A stretch of DNA of 64,000 bases from Xanthomonas bonasiae (GTDB lineage: Bacteria; Pseudomonadota; Gammaproteobacteria; Xanthomonadales; Xanthomonadaceae), in the NCBI RefSeq assembly GCF_017163705.1, contig NZ_JAFIWB010000013.1, positions 1 to 64,000 on the forward strand, written 5' to 3'. Positions within the stretch are counted from its first letter, which is position 1, and each line of letters opens with the position of its first letter. Shown here in pieces: positions 8,999 to 17,942 of the stretch. The translations under genes were made by a program, and so were the position numbers. The notes below the pieces were generated by a model. That model worked only from the letters and a program-made list of their open reading frames with translations, was not told the origin of the DNA and ran no database searches.

Positions 8999-10048
8999 TT
9001 ACATGCCCTGGTCGGTGCGGTAGCGCTCGAACGCGGCGATCGCGTCGTCCACGCCGATCAGCGCCATCACCGCGTCGACTTCGATCTTGCTGCCCCATTT
9101 CAGGTGTTCGGCCGGTTTGCCGAGGAACTTGCGCGCCGCCGCGTCGTACTTGTCCACGCAGTAGCGGATGTCCGAATACGGGCCGCTGCGGCGCGGGTTG
9201 CTCGCCGCGTGCAGGCCCAGCACCTTGCTGCCCACGGCATTGGCGATGTGCATCGGGCCGGAGTCGGGAGTCATCACCAGCGCGGCGCGCTGCAGCAGCG
9301 CCGGCAGCTGCTTGAGCGTGTCGCGCCCGACCAGGTCCAGCACCGGCGCGCGCATCGCCGCGACGATGGCATCGGCGGTACTGCGCTCCAGCTCGCTGCG
9401 CCCGCCGCACAGCACCACCCGCCAGCCCTGCGCGGCGGCGTGGTCGGCGACCGCGGCGTAGCGGTCGGCGTACCAGTTGCGCCGCACGTGGCTGGAGCAG
9501 GGCGAGATCAGCAGCGCCGGGCGGCCGTCGTCGGGCCATTGCGCCCGCGCCCAGGCGTGCGCGTCCTCGGGAATCGGCAGGTCCCAGCGCACCTCGGTCT
9601 GGCGCAGGCCCAGCGGTTCGCAGAAGCTGCCGATCGCGTCGAGCACATGGATGCCGGGGCGGTCGGGGATGCGTTCGTTGACGAACAGGCCGTGCAGGTC
9701 CTTGGAGCGGCTGCGGTCGTAGCCGATGCGGCGGCGCGCGCGAACGAACGCGGACAGCACGTTGGCGCGCAGCGCCACCTGCATCTGCAGCAGCGCATCG
9801 AAGCCCTGTGCCGGCAGGTCGCGGCGCAGCGCGCGCATGCCGGCCAGGCCGCTGCGCTTGTCGTAGTCGTGGAAAATCACTCCGGGCAGGCCGTCGAGCA
9901 GCCTGTGCCCGGCCTTGTCGATGATCCAGTGCAGCGGCGGCGCGGCGGGCCAGGCGCGCTGCAGGGTGCGGACCAGCGGCACCACATGGGTCACGTCCCC
10001 CAGCGCCGACAGGCGCAACAGGCACAGCGAAGGGAGCGTTGCTGCCAT
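8999..10048 (-). CDS. Glycosyltransferase family 9, lipopolysaccharide heptosyltransferase-like
   Basis: About 349 aa, a GT-B fold enzyme of the ADP-heptose:LPS heptosyltransferase family acting at the cytoplasmic face of the inner membrane. The N-terminal LRLSALGDVTHVVPL and the C-terminal nucleotide-site motif MTPDSGPMHIANAVG are diagnostic. Residues near 190 (SPCSSHVRRNWYADRYA) match the heptosyltransferase signature. Start is at MAATLPSLC (10048); an ATG ten codons upstream would overlap the divergent kdkA gene. The neighbouring Kdo kinase supports a role in the inner core. Which heptose or sugar it adds is not clear from sequence. Confidence 0.88.
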   Translation of the reverse strand: MAATLPSLCLLRLSALGDVTHVVPLVRTLQRAWPAAPPLHWIIDKAGHRLLDGLPGVIFHDYDKRSGLAGMRALRRDLPAQGFDALLQMQVALRANVLSAFVRARRRIGYDRSRSKDLHGLFVNERIPDRPGIHVLDAIGSFCEPLGLRQTEVRWDLPIPEDAHAWARAQWPDDGRPALLISPCSSHVRRNWYADRYAAVADHAAAQGWRVVLCGGRSELERSTADAIVAAMRAPVLDLVGRDTLKQLPALLQRAALVMTPDSGPMHIANAVGSKVLGLHAASNPRRSGPYSDIRYCVDKYDAAARKFLGKPAEHLKWGSKIEVDAVMALIGVDDAIAAFERYRTDQGM

Positions 10049-10068
10049 GGTGTTGTTAGACTCGCTGA

Positions 10069-10818
10069 ATGGTTGCATTCGACGCCACCGAAGCGCTGAC
10101 GCCGTACCGCGAGGGCCGCGGCTATGGCGCCATTCTGTTCGACCGCCAACGGCTGCGGCAAGCCGAGCCGGCGCTGTTCTCCGCCGCGTACTGGGCCGAG
10201 CGCGCGCGCCCGGTGGACGAGGGCGGCCGCGGCGGCGCCTGGTTCGTCGATGCCCCGTTCGGCGCCAGCGTGCTGCGCCAGTACCGGCGCGGCGGCCTGG
10301 TCGCCAAGCTCAGCCGCGATCGCTACCTGTGGTCCGGCGCCGACCGTACCCGCAGCTTCGCCGAGTTCCGGCTGATGCGCGCGTTGATCGCGCGCAAGCT
10401 GCCGGTGCCACGGCCGCTGGCCGCCTGCTACCTGCGCCAGGGGCTGCGCTACCGCGCCGCGATCCTGATGGAAAGGCTGGAAGGGGTGCGCTCGCTGGCC
10501 GACCGCGCGCATGTCGCCGGGCGCGGCGCGCCGTGGGAGGAGACCGGGCGGCTGGTCGCGCGCTTCCACCGCGCCGGGCTGGATCACGCCGATCTCAACG
10601 CGCACAACATCCTGTTCGACGGCAACGGCCGCGGCTGGCTGATCGATTTCGACCGCGGCGTGCTGCGCATCCCGGCCACGCGCTGGCGCGAGCGCAACCT
10701 CAAGCGCCTGCACCGCTCGCTGCTGAAGCTGCGCGGCGAGCGCAGCGTGGACGAGGTCAACAAGGACTACGCGCGCCTGCGCCGCGCCTACGACCTGGCC
10801 TGGAACCGGGGCTACTGA
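10069..10818 (+). CDS. kdkA: 3-deoxy-D-manno-octulosonic acid (Kdo) kinase
   Basis: A 249-aa kinase that phosphorylates position 4 of the single Kdo on lipid A, the core architecture known from Haemophilus and xanthomonads. The protein-kinase-like catalytic loop is HADLNAHN (D175, N180) and the metal-binding motif is LIDFDRG (D193). The N-terminal half has [25 protein letters not shown]. It is divergent from the GT9 gene with a 20-bp gap, so both promoters must overlap the other coding region. Its stop overlaps the next gene by one base (TGATG). Confidence 0.92.
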   Translation: MVAFDATEALTPYREGRGYGAILFDRQRLRQAEPALFSAAYWAERARPVDEGGRGGAWFVDAPFGASVLRQYRRGGLVAKLSRDRYLWSGADRTRSFAEFRLMRALIARKLPVPRPLAACYLRQGLRYRAAILMERLEGVRSLADRAHVAGRGAPWEETGRLVARFHRAGLDHADLNAHNILFDGNGRGWLIDFDRGVLRIPATRWRERNLKRLHRSLLKLRGERSVDEVNKDYARLRRAYDLAWNRGY

Positions 10819-11573
10819 TGGCCTGGGCGCTGCGCTTCCAGGGCGTCGGCAATGCGTCGGCGGTGGAACTGGGGTCGCCGATGGCCACGATCGAGCGCGA
10901 TGGCGCGCCGTGGCTGAGCATCGACTGCGGCGGCGAAGGCCTGAGCGCCTACCAGGCGCACTATGCGGCGATGCCGCAGGCGCTGTTCGTGACCCATGTG
11001 CATCTGGACCACGTGGCCGGGTTCGAACGGCTGTTCGTGGACGCCTATTTCTCGGCGCGGCGCGGCAAGGTGCGGGTCTACGTGCCGGCGCCGGTGCTGC
11101 CGCTGCTGCATCGCCGGATCGGCGACTACCCGAACGTGCTGGCCGAGGGCGGCGCCAATTTCTGGGACGCGTTCCAGCTGATCGCGGTCGGCGATGCGTT
11201 CTGGCACGACGGGGTGCGGCTGGAGGTGTTCCCGGTACGCCACCACTGGCCGGACACCGCCTACGGGCTGCGCCTGCAGGGTGCGCTGGTGTGGAGCGGC
11301 GACACCCGGCCGATCCCGGAAATGCTGAGCCGTTATGCCGGCGACGGCGAGCTGGTCGCGCATGACTGCGGCCTTCACGGCAATCCGTCGCATACTGGGG
11401 TGGATGACCTGGAACGGGAATATCCCGCCGAGTTGCTGCAACGCATGATGCTGTACCACTACGCCAGCGCCGAGGATGCCGAGGCCTTGCGCGCGCGCGG
11501 CCACCGCGTCGCGCGGCCGGGCGAGTGCGTGGCGCTGCAGACGCCGCGCGCGCCGCAGGTGCCGGCGCCATGA
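10818..11573 (+). CDS. MBL-fold metallohydrolase
   Basis: A 251-aa metallo-beta-lactamase-fold protein. The metal motif is THVHLDH near residue 61, followed by a third histidine in VFPVRHHW, an aspartate in WSGDTRP, and histidines in AHDCGLHGNPSHT. This resembles the RNase Z/ElaC-like branch, but the substrate is unknown. The start overlaps kdkA by one base and its stop overlaps moaA by four, so it is cotranscribed with both. Tight linkage between a core kinase and cofactor genes may simply reflect a compact genome. Confidence 0.8.
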   Translation: MAWALRFQGVGNASAVELGSPMATIERDGAPWLSIDCGGEGLSAYQAHYAAMPQALFVTHVHLDHVAGFERLFVDAYFSARRGKVRVYVPAPVLPLLHRRIGDYPNVLAEGGANFWDAFQLIAVGDAFWHDGVRLEVFPVRHHWPDTAYGLRLQGALVWSGDTRPIPEMLSRYAGDGELVAHDCGLHGNPSHTGVDDLEREYPAELLQRMMLYHYASAEDAEALRARGHRVARPGECVALQTPRAPQVPAP

Positions 11574-12610
11574 GCGCCGTCCTGCGTCCGCCGCTGCCGC
11601 TCGCGCCCATCGCGCCGTTGGATCGGCTGGGGCGGCCGTTGCGCGACCTGCGCCTGTCGGTGATCGAGGCCTGCAATTTCCGCTGCGGCTACTGCATGCC
11701 GGCCGACAAGGTGCCCGACGACTACGGCTTCGATGCGGCCTCGCGGTTGTCGTTCGAACAACTCGAGACGCTGGTGCGCGGCTTCGTGCGCAACGGCGTC
11801 AGCAAGCTGCGCCTGACCGGCGGCGAGCCGCTGCTGCGCCGCGACCTGCCCGAACTGGTACGGCGCCTGGCGCGCATTCCCGGTCTCGACGACCTGGCCA
11901 TGACCACCAACGGTTCGCTGCTGGCGCGGCACGCGCAGGCCCTGCGCGATGCGGGATTGCGCCGGGTCACGGTGAGCCTGGATGCGATCGACGCGGCGAC
12001 CTTCCGGCGCATGTCCGGCGACCGCGGCGAGGTGGCGCAGGTGCTGGCCGGCATCGACGCGGCGGTGGCGGCCGGGCTGGGGCCGGTGAAGATCAATTGC
12101 GTGGTCCAACGCGGCATCAACGACGACCAGGTGCTGCCGCTGCTGGCGCACTTCCGCGGCAGCGGCCACGTGCTGCGTTTCATCGAATACATGGACGTGG
12201 GCACCTGCAATGCCTGGCGCCGCGAACGGGTGGTGCCTTCGGCCGAACTGCATGCGCGCATCGCCGCACGCTGGCCGTTGCGCGCGCTCGATCCGCACTA
12301 CGTCGGCGAAGTCGCCGCGCGCCATGCCTTCGTCGATGGCGGCGGCGAGATCGGCTTCGTCAGTTCGGTCAGCGCGCCGTTCTGCGGCGATTGCCATCGC
12401 GCGCGCGTGTCGGCCGACGGCCAGCTCTACACCTGCCTGTTCGCCGCCGCCGGCACCGACCTGAAGCCGGCCCTGGCCGGCGGCGAGGACGCGCTGGCCG
12501 AGCGCGTGCGGGCGCTGTGGGGCCAGCGCGGCGACCGCTACAGCGAACTGCGCGGCGATGCGCGTGCGGCGCGCGGCAAGCACGTCGAGATGTTCCTGAT
12601 CGGCGGATGA
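11570..12610 (+). CDS. moaA: GTP 3',8-cyclase MoaA
   Basis: A 346-aa radical-SAM enzyme that rearranges GTP in the first step of molybdopterin synthesis. The SAM cluster is CNFRCGYC (C35, C39, C42). The C-terminal second cluster ligands are in FCGDCHRAR and YTCLF. The protein ends in a GlyGly (FLIGG), typical of MoaA, where it enters the active site. ATG at 11570 overlaps the preceding gene. No molybdenum-cofactor riboswitch is possible because there is no leader. Confidence 0.96.
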   Translation: MSAVLRPPLPLAPIAPLDRLGRPLRDLRLSVIEACNFRCGYCMPADKVPDDYGFDAASRLSFEQLETLVRGFVRNGVSKLRLTGGEPLLRRDLPELVRRLARIPGLDDLAMTTNGSLLARHAQALRDAGLRRVTVSLDAIDAATFRRMSGDRGEVAQVLAGIDAAVAAGLGPVKINCVVQRGINDDQVLPLLAHFRGSGHVLRFIEYMDVGTCNAWRRERVVPSAELHARIAARWPLRALDPHYVGEVAARHAFVDGGGEIGFVSSVSAPFCGDCHRARVSADGQLYTCLFAAAGTDLKPALAGGEDALAERVRALWGQRGDRYSELRGDARAARGKHVEMFLIGG

Positions 12611-12993
12611 GCGGAATGGACGAGGCGCTGAAGCAGCGGTTGTTCGCGCTGGAACTGGAATTGCTGGAGCCGGCGACGCGCGCCTCGCTGGCGCGGTTGT
12701 CGGCGCTGCTCGACGAGGCGTTCGTCGAATTCGGCGCGTCCGGGCGACGCATCGACAGGCAGGCGCTGCTGCAGGCATTGCCGGCAGAGGCCGGCGCGGT
12801 CCGCTATCGCGCGTTCGATTTGCAGGCGTGGTTGCCGGCGCCGGATCTGGCGCAGCTGCGCTATCGCAGCGAGCGCCGCGATGGCGACGGCGCGCCGGTG
12901 CGGCATGCGCTGCGCAGTTCGCTGTGGCGCTGCCGCGACGGCGAATGGCGCATGCTGTTCCACCAGGGCACGCCGATTCCCGGCGCCGCCTGA
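12607..12993 (+). CDS. DUF4440-like (NTF2 fold) protein in the moa operon
   Basis: About 128 aa. Layout fits a DUF4440/NTF2-like fold: N-terminal helix with [24 protein letters not shown], then [20 protein letters not shown], then antiparallel strands ending [18 protein letters not shown]. Such proteins bind small ligands or are enzymes, but no catalytic residues can be assigned. Its start overlaps the moaA stop (ATGA); an alternative ATG is 9 bp downstream. moaC follows 31 bp later. Placement between moaA and moaC suggests coexpression, not a proven role in molybdopterin synthesis. Confidence 0.75.
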   Translation: MSGMDEALKQRLFALELELLEPATRASLARLSALLDEAFVEFGASGRRIDRQALLQALPAEAGAVRYRAFDLQAWLPAPDLAQLRYRSERRDGDGAPVRHALRSSLWRCRDGEWRMLFHQGTPIPGAA

Positions 12994-13024
12994 GCAAGGT
13001 GCCGTGGGAGCGGCAGCGCAGTCT

Positions 13025-13540
13025 ATGAGCGAAGAAAAGGCCAACTACGCCGTCGCGGCGAGCAAGCGGCTGACCCATCTGGACCCGCAGGGGCTGCCGA
13101 CGATGGTGGACGTCTCGGCCAAGGCCGTCACCGCGCGCGTCGCGGTGGCCGAGTCGCGGGTACGCTTTCCCGCGGCGGTGGCCGCGCAATTGCGCGCCGA
13201 CGCGCTGCGCAGCGCCAAGGGCGGCATCGTCGACACCGCGGTGATCGCCGGCACCATGGCGGTCAAGCGCACCCACGAACTGATCCCGTTCTGCCATCCG
13301 TTGCCGATCGACGGCTGCCGCTTCGCGATCGACTGGGCGTCGCCGCAGGTGCTGCGGATCGAATGCACGGTGCGCACCGTGCACCGCACCGGCGTGGAGA
13401 TGGAGGCGCTGACCGGCGCCAGCGTCGCCGCGCTGACCGTCTACGACATGTGCAAGGCGCTGACCCACGCGATGACGATCGGCCCGATACGGCTGCTCGG
13501 CAAGCGCGGCGGCAAGCGCGACGTCGGGAGCGCGGCATGA
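13025..13540 (+). CDS. moaC: Cyclic pyranopterin monophosphate synthase MoaC
   Basis: A 171-aa enzyme that converts 3',8-cyclo-GTP to cyclic pyranopterin monophosphate. The motifs MVDVSAK near residue 27, [13 protein letters not shown] with the active-site region, and [21 protein letters not shown] are all diagnostic. Size is normal for the hexameric enzyme. The stop overlaps moaD by four bases. Confidence 0.96.
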   Translation: MSEEKANYAVAASKRLTHLDPQGLPTMVDVSAKAVTARVAVAESRVRFPAAVAAQLRADALRSAKGGIVDTAVIAGTMAVKRTHELIPFCHPLPIDGCRFAIDWASPQVLRIECTVRTVHRTGVEMEALTGASVAALTVYDMCKALTHAMTIGPIRLLGKRGGKRDVGSAA

Positions 13541-13782
13541 GCGTGCGCGTGACCGTGCTGTATTTCGCCAGCCTGCGCGAGGCGGCGGGCATCGAGCGCG
13601 AACAGGTGCAGACCGCGGCCGCCGATCTGCGCGCGCTGTACGCCGAACTCGACGCGCGGCATGGCCTGCGCTGGCCGTCGCAGCGCCTGCGCGTGGCCGT
13701 GGACGGCGCCTTCGTGGGTTGGGACGACGCGCTGCGCGAGGGCAGCGAAGTGGTGTTCATTCCGCCGGTCTCGGGAGGCTGA
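13537..13782 (+). CDS. moaD: Molybdopterin synthase sulfur-carrier subunit MoaD
   Basis: An 81-aa ubiquitin-fold sulfur carrier. It ends in GlyGly (PPVSGG), the residue pair that is adenylated and thiocarboxylated. The hydrophobic pattern [12 protein letters not shown] at the start and [16 protein letters not shown]-like end are typical (here [17 protein letters not shown]). Overlaps moaC by four bases and is 3 bp from moaE. Confidence 0.95.
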   Translation: MSVRVTVLYFASLREAAGIEREQVQTAAADLRALYAELDARHGLRWPSQRLRVAVDGAFVGWDDALREGSEVVFIPPVSGG

Positions 13783-13785
13783 CCG

Positions 13786-14214
13786 ATGTCCGACGCGCAC
13801 CGCTTCCATCTTGCCGACAGCGCCCTCGACATCGCCGCGCTGCGCGCGCCGCTGGCGCATGCGCAGGCCGGCGCCTACGCCAGTTTCGAAGGCTGGGTGC
13901 GCGACCACAACGATGGCCGCGCGGTCGATGGCCTGCGCTACGAGGCCTATGCGGCGCTGGCCGAGGCCGAAGGCCGGCGCATCGCCGACGAAGCCCTGGC
14001 CCGCTTCGACATCCTCGACCTGCGTTGCGTGCATCGCGTCGGCGACCTGGCGATTGGCGACCTGGCGGTCTGGGTGGGCGTGGTCGCGGCGCACCGCGAG
14101 GCCGCCTTCGGCGCCTGCCGCTACGTCATCGACGAGGTCAAGGCGCGGGTGCCGATCTGGAAGCGCGAGCGCTACCGCGAAGGCGATGCCGGCTGGTTGC
14201 ACCCGGAGACATAG
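13786..14214 (+). CDS. moaE: Molybdopterin synthase catalytic subunit MoaE
   Basis: A 142-aa partner of MoaD that inserts two sulfurs into cyclic pyranopterin monophosphate. FEGWVRDHNDGRAV and the catalytic region KARVPIWKRERY with its conserved lysines are present. It is the last gene of the moa operon. No terminator is visible; a 290-bp gap with a partial copy of the SRP RNA 3' end follows. Confidence 0.95.
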   Translation: MSDAHRFHLADSALDIAALRAPLAHAQAGAYASFEGWVRDHNDGRAVDGLRYEAYAALAEAEGRRIADEALARFDILDLRCVHRVGDLAIGDLAVWVGVVAAHREAAFGACRYVIDEVKARVPIWKRERYREGDAGWLHPET

Positions 14215-14270
14215 CGCCTGCGGTGTCGGCCGCGACGCGGCGGACCAGCAGGCGCGAACGGCGCAAGCCG

Positions 14271-14330
14271 GCGTCGAATCGGCCCGTGCGGCTGCGCTGC
14301 GAAATTAGGGTGGCGACCCCGCCGGCTGAC
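14271..14330. repeat. Truncated duplicate of the SRP RNA 3' end
   Basis: This 60-bp stretch repeats 14469-14527 with few changes, including the GGGTGGCGACCCCGCCGGCTGAC block that forms the 3' end of the SRP RNA. The rest of the RNA, including the apical loop, is not present here. The remaining bases between the two copies (14331-14468) show no gene. Confidence 0.75.
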
Positions 14331-14505
14331 CGCGCTGAGGGAGCGCTGCCGTTGCGGGAATGTCCGGGCCGTCGCCACGGCCGGTGCCAATGACTGGCCA
14401 GGACTTGAGCGGATTGCCGCCATGCGATCCATGGCCATAGCTCGCGCGGACAACGCCATCTGTACAGGCGTCGAATCGACCCGTGCGGCTGCGTTTCAGA
14501 ATTAG

Positions 14506-14616
14506 GGTGGCGACCCCGCCGGCTGACCTCGGCGCCCGCGTCGATCGATACCGTTGCTGCCTTCCGGCCCTGGCGGAGTTTTCGACCTAGCGTCGCGAGG
14601 GGCCGACGGGGCCACC
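14506..14616 (-). ncRNA. ffs: Signal recognition particle RNA (4.5S-type)
   Basis: On the minus strand the universally conserved SRP domain IV reads CAGGGCCGGAAGGCAGCAAC, with the GGAA tetraloop and the asymmetric loop bases. The 5' GGTGGCCCC pairs with the 3' GGGGTCGCCACC to close one long hairpin of about 111 nt, the small bacterial form. It binds Ffh and targets membrane proteins to the translocon. Ends were set from the closing stem and may be off by a few bases. tRNA-Ser(GGA) lies upstream on the same strand. Confidence 0.9.
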
Positions 14617-14627
14617 ATAGAGACGAA

Positions 14628-14645
14628 ACCGCGCCGTGGCGCGGT
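14628..14645 (-). terminator. Hairpin between tRNA-Ser(GGA) and ffs
   Basis: ACCGCGCC-GT-GGCGCGGT is a perfect 8-bp stem. Read on the minus strand it is followed by TTTCGTCTCT, a weak T tract, and it starts about 64 bp after the tRNA end. It may end the tRNA transcript just before ffs begins. Confidence 0.5.
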
Positions 14646-14708
14646 CTTTCCCTTTGAGTTCTTTCGCCGGCGGCGAAGGAACCCTGCGAGGGAAGCGCAA
14701 TTCGAATC

Positions 14709-14801
14709 TGGCGGAGAGAGGGGGATTCGAACCCCCGAAGCGCGGTTTAGACGCTTACACACTTTCCAGGCGTGCTCCTTCAACCACTCGGACACCTCTC
14801 C
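14709..14801 (-). tRNA. tRNA-Ser (GGA)
   Basis: A 93-nt class II tRNA on the minus strand: acceptor GGAGAGG, anticodon loop CTGGAAA (anticodon GGA), long variable arm, T-loop GGTTCGAATCC and encoded CCA. It decodes UCC and UCU. Confidence 0.96.
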
Positions 14802-14839
14802 GGACCTGCCGGCGCGAGGTAGCCGACGGCAGGGGCGGG

Positions 14840-14868
14840 ATTCTAGCCGTCGCGGGCCCCGTTAACAA
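14840..14868 (-). promoter_or_regulatory. Promoter of tRNA-Ser(GGA)
   Basis: Read on the minus strand, TTGTTA (14868-14863) and TAGAAT (14845-14840) are separated by 17 bp. The predicted start is about 30 bp before the mature tRNA. Confidence 0.6.
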
Positions 14869-15040
14869 GGAGAGCTGCCTGCGGAAGCGGGGACGCGCCG
14901 CCAGTGCCGGCTGCCGGTCGCGGAAGCGCGCTGGCCGGCCGCCGTCCTGGCCAGTGGCGGCGGGCCGGTCGCGGCTGCCGCTGAACGATCGACGCGGCGC
15001 GACATGGCACAATGGCGGTTCAGATGAAGACGGTTGCCTG

Positions 15041-16906
15041 ATGTCCTATCTCGTTCTCGCCCGCAAGTGGCGCCCCAAGCGTTTTGCCGAGCTGGTGGGG
15101 CAGGAGCACGTGGTCCGCGCGCTCACCAATGCGCTGGACAGCGGGCGCGTGCACCACGCGTTCCTGTTCACCGGCACCCGCGGCGTCGGCAAGACCACCA
15201 TCGCGCGGATCTTCGCCAAGTCGCTGAACTGCGAGCAGGGCACCAGCGCCGACCCGTGCGGGCAGTGCCCGGCGTGCCTGGACATCGACGCCGGCCGCTA
15301 CATCGACCTGCTGGAGATCGACGCCGCGTCCAACACCGGCGTGGACGACGTGCGCGAGGTGATCGAGAACGCGCAGTACATGCCCTCGCGCGGCAAGTAC
15401 AAGGTGTACCTGATCGACGAAGTGCACATGCTGTCCAAGGCGGCGTTCAACGCGCTGCTGAAGACGCTGGAAGAGCCGCCGGAGCACGTCAAGTTCCTGC
15501 TGGCGACCACCGACCCGCAGAAGCTGCCGGTGACGGTGCTGTCGCGCTGCCTGCAGTTCAATCTCAAGCGCCTGGACGAGGAGCAGATCCAGGGGCAGAT
15601 GACCAGGATCCTGGCCGCCGAGCAGATCGAGGTCGATGCCTCGGCGATCGTGCAGCTGGCCAAGGCCGCCGACGGCAGCCTGCGCGACGGCCTGTCGCTG
15701 CTCGACCAGGCCATCGCCTACGCCGGCGGCGCGCTGCGCGACGACGTGGTGCGGGCGATGCTGGGCACGGTCGACCGCACCCAGGTCGGGGCGATGCTGG
15801 AGGCGCTGGCCGATGGCGACGGACAGCGCCTGTTGCAGGTGGTCGCCGGGCTGGCCGAGTTCTCGCCGGACTGGGGCGGGGTGCTGGAGGCGCTGGCCGA
15901 GGCGCTGCACCGGATCCAGGTGCGGCAGCTGGTGCCGGGCGCGGCGGCGGCCGGCCTGGACGGGCTGGACCCGGCGCCGTTCGCCGAGCGCCTGCGTCCG
16001 GAAATCGTGCAGCTGTGGTACCAGATGGCCTTGAACGGCCGCCGCGATCTGTACCTGGCGCCGAGTCCGCGCGCCGGGTTCGAGATGGCGGTGCTGCGCA
16101 TGCTGGCGTTCCGCCCGGCGGGCGCGGCGCCGCTGCCGGCCGCATCCGGGTCGGGGACGACGACGGAAGGCCGTGCGCCCGCCGCACCGGCGGCGGCGCC
16201 TGCTGCCGCTGCGGCCAGTGTCGCCACGCCATCCGTCGCCGCGATGCCTGCACCCGCCGCACCGATGATGGCGCCAGCGCCGACAGCGGCCGCGGTCGCA
16301 GACAAGCCGGCACCGGCGCCCGCACCGGTCGCGGCGCCCGCCGTGCTCGACCCGCCGTGGGAAACCGCGGCACCGGCACCGGCAACGCCGCCCGCCGCGA
16401 CCATGGCGCCGGTCGCGCCGGTTCCCGCGCCCGCGGCCGAGCCGGAAATGGCGATGGTGCCACCGCTGGCCGTCGCTGCGCGCACGCCGACCGAATACGC
16501 CGCGCCGCGCGTGCTGCACGCGGCCGAAGACTGGCTGGAACTGGTCGCCGATTGCGGCCTGACCGGACCGTCGCGGCAGCTCGCGGCCAACTCGGCCTTC
16601 GTCAGCCACGCCGACGGCGTGCTGCGGCTGTCGCTGTCGCCGGGCTTCGAATACCTGCAGTCCGAGCGCTCGCTCGGCGAACTGGCCGCGGCGCTGGCCG
16701 ACGCGCTGGGCAGCCGACCGAAGATCGTGATCGAAAGCGGCATCGCGGTCGATGCCGAGACCCTGCACGAGCGCTCGCACCGGCAGCGCGGCGAGCGCCA
16801 GAGCGCGGCCGAGACCGCGTTCCTGCACGACCCGGCGGTGCAAGCGCTGATCCAGCAGCAGGGCGCGCGGGTCGTGCCCGATTCCATCCGCCCCTACCAA
16901 GAGTAA
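15041..16906 (+). CDS. dnaX: DNA polymerase III subunits tau/gamma
   Basis: A 621-aa clamp-loader ATPase that loads the beta sliding clamp and dimerises the replicase. Walker A is GTRGVGKTT (residues 44-52). The zinc module is C64-C73-C76-C79. Walker B/DEVH is LIDEVHML and the SRC motif is TVLSRCLQF. After about residue 370 comes a long Ala/Pro-rich linker, then the tau-specific alpha-binding domain (LELVADCGLTGPSRQLAAN...). I see no A-rich slippery sequence for a gamma frameshift. Start ATG at 15041. ybaB follows after 6 bp. Confidence 0.95.
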   Translation: MSYLVLARKWRPKRFAELVGQEHVVRALTNALDSGRVHHAFLFTGTRGVGKTTIARIFAKSLNCEQGTSADPCGQCPACLDIDAGRYIDLLEIDAASNTGVDDVREVIENAQYMPSRGKYKVYLIDEVHMLSKAAFNALLKTLEEPPEHVKFLLATTDPQKLPVTVLSRCLQFNLKRLDEEQIQGQMTRILAAEQIEVDASAIVQLAKAADGSLRDGLSLLDQAIAYAGGALRDDVVRAMLGTVDRTQVGAMLEALADGDGQRLLQVVAGLAEFSPDWGGVLEALAEALHRIQVRQLVPGAAAAGLDGLDPAPFAERLRPEIVQLWYQMALNGRRDLYLAPSPRAGFEMAVLRMLAFRPAGAAPLPAASGSGTTTEGRAPAAPAAAPAAAAASVATPSVAAMPAPAAPMMAPAPTAAAVADKPAPAPAPVAAPAVLDPPWETAAPAPATPPAATMAPVAPVPAPAAEPEMAMVPPLAVAARTPTEYAAPRVLHAAEDWLELVADCGLTGPSRQLAANSAFVSHADGVLRLSLSPGFEYLQSERSLGELAAALADALGSRPKIVIESGIAVDAETLHERSHRQRGERQSAAETAFLHDPAVQALIQQQGARVVPDSIRPYQE

Positions 16907-16912
16907 TCAAGC

Positions 16913-17233
16913 ATGCGTGGGAACATCGCCCAATTGATGCAGCAGGCGCAGAAGATGCAGGAAAACCTGCAGCGCGCCCAGGAAGAACTGGCCCAGCTGG
17001 AAGTCACCGGCAGCGCCGGCGGCGGCATGGTCAGCGTGACCCTGACCGGCGCCAAGGAGTGCCGCAAGGTGCGGATCGATCCGAGCATCCTCTCCGACCA
17101 GGAGATGGCCGAGGATCTGATCGCCGCCGCCTTCAACGATGCCTCCAACAAGATCGACGCCGAGTCCAAGTCGCGGATGGGCGCGGCCACCGCCGGCATG
17201 CCGATCCCGCCGGGGATGAAGCTGCCGTTCTGA
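16913..17233 (+). CDS. ybaB: Nucleoid-associated protein YbaB/EbfC
   Basis: A 106-aa DNA-binding protein of the YbaB/EbfC family. It has the N-terminal coiled-coil helix ([22 protein letters not shown]), then [14 protein letters not shown] and a C-terminal PPGMKLPF, all signature elements. It forms a tweezer-like dimer that binds DNA with little sequence preference. The order dnaX-ybaB-recR is conserved widely in bacteria and supports the call. Confidence 0.96.
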   Translation: MRGNIAQLMQQAQKMQENLQRAQEELAQLEVTGSAGGGMVSVTLTGAKECRKVRIDPSILSDQEMAEDLIAAAFNDASNKIDAESKSRMGAATAGMPIPPGMKLPF

Positions 17234-17239
17234 GCAGCC

Positions 17240-17263
17240 GGGATTCGGGAATGGGGAGTGGGG
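17240..17263 (+). repeat. G-rich repeat, copy 1 (possible G-quadruplex)
   Basis: Four runs of three or four G spaced by ATTC, AAT and AGT, starting 6 bp after the ybaB stop. The flanking text (CCGGGATT...GGGGAGTGGGGATTCG...GGCAAGAG) is shared with 35108-35144 downstream of fabF, so this is a dispersed repeat. Confidence 0.6.
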
Positions 17264-17330
17264 ATTCGCCAAGGCAAGAGCGAAGCCGCTGCGTCCCGAT
17301 CCCGGATCCCGACGTCCGACTCCCGACTTC

Positions 17331-17942
17331 ATGTCTTCCCTGCTCGAACAACTGATCGAGGCCTTCCGGATCCTGCCGGGCGTGGGCCAGAAGTCGGCGC
17401 AGCGCATGGCCTATCACGTGCTCGAGCGCGAGCGCGAAGGCGGGCTGCGCCTGGCGAACGTGCTGGCCGAGGCGGTGGAGAAGGTCGGCCACTGCACGCA
17501 GTGCCGCGATTTCAGCGAGACCGAGCTGTGCGCGATCTGCGCCAGCGCCGGACGCGACCGCCAGCAGCTGTGCGCGGTGGAGTCGCCCGCCGACCGCCTG
17601 GCGATCGAGCACGCCACCGGCTACCGCGGGCTGTACTTCATCCTGCAGGGGCGGCTGTCGCCGCTGGACGGCGTCGGCCCGCGCGAACTCGGCCTGGACC
17701 GGCTGGGGACGCGGCTGGCGCAGGGCGAGATCGCCGAATTGATCATCGCCACCAATTCCACCGTCGAAGGCGAGGCTACCGCGCACTATCTGGCGCAGCT
17801 GGCGCGCCGCCATGGGGTACGCCCGAGCCGGCTGGCGCAGGGCCTGCCGCTGGGCGGGGAACTGGAATACGTGGACCGCGGCACGCTGTCGCATGCGTTC
17901 GGCAGCCGCAACGAGGTCCCGCGGGGCGGCGCAGGCGAGTAG
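17331..17942 (+). CDS. recR: Recombination mediator RecR
   Basis: A 203-aa protein that works with RecO to load RecA at gaps. Order of elements: helix-hairpin-helix [13 protein letters not shown] near residues 15-27, zinc finger C55-C58-C67-C70, Toprim domain with [13 protein letters not shown] and the later [18 protein letters not shown], and a C-terminal Walker-B-like region [16 protein letters not shown]. Length is normal. It lies 97 bp after ybaB, behind a G-rich repeat. Confidence 0.96.
   Translation: MSSLLEQLIEAFRILPGVGQKSAQRMAYHVLEREREGGLRLANVLAEAVEKVGHCTQCRDFSETELCAICASAGRDRQQLCAVESPADRLAIEHATGYRGLYFILQGRLSPLDGVGPRELGLDRLGTRLAQGEIAELIIATNSTVEGEATAHYLAQLARRHGVRPSRLAQGLPLGGELEYVDRGTLSHAFGSRNEVPRGGAGE

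Noticed and set aside
11470-11570. Molybdenum-cofactor riboswitch ahead of moaA
   Set aside because: moaA overlaps the preceding coding region, so there is no leader to hold it.
14215-14505. Small genes in the gap between moaE and ffs
   Set aside because: Open frames cross the SRP RNA duplicate and have no start signals.
15900-16500. Programmed frameshift site in dnaX for a gamma product
   Set aside because: No A-rich slippery heptamer was seen in the linker region.
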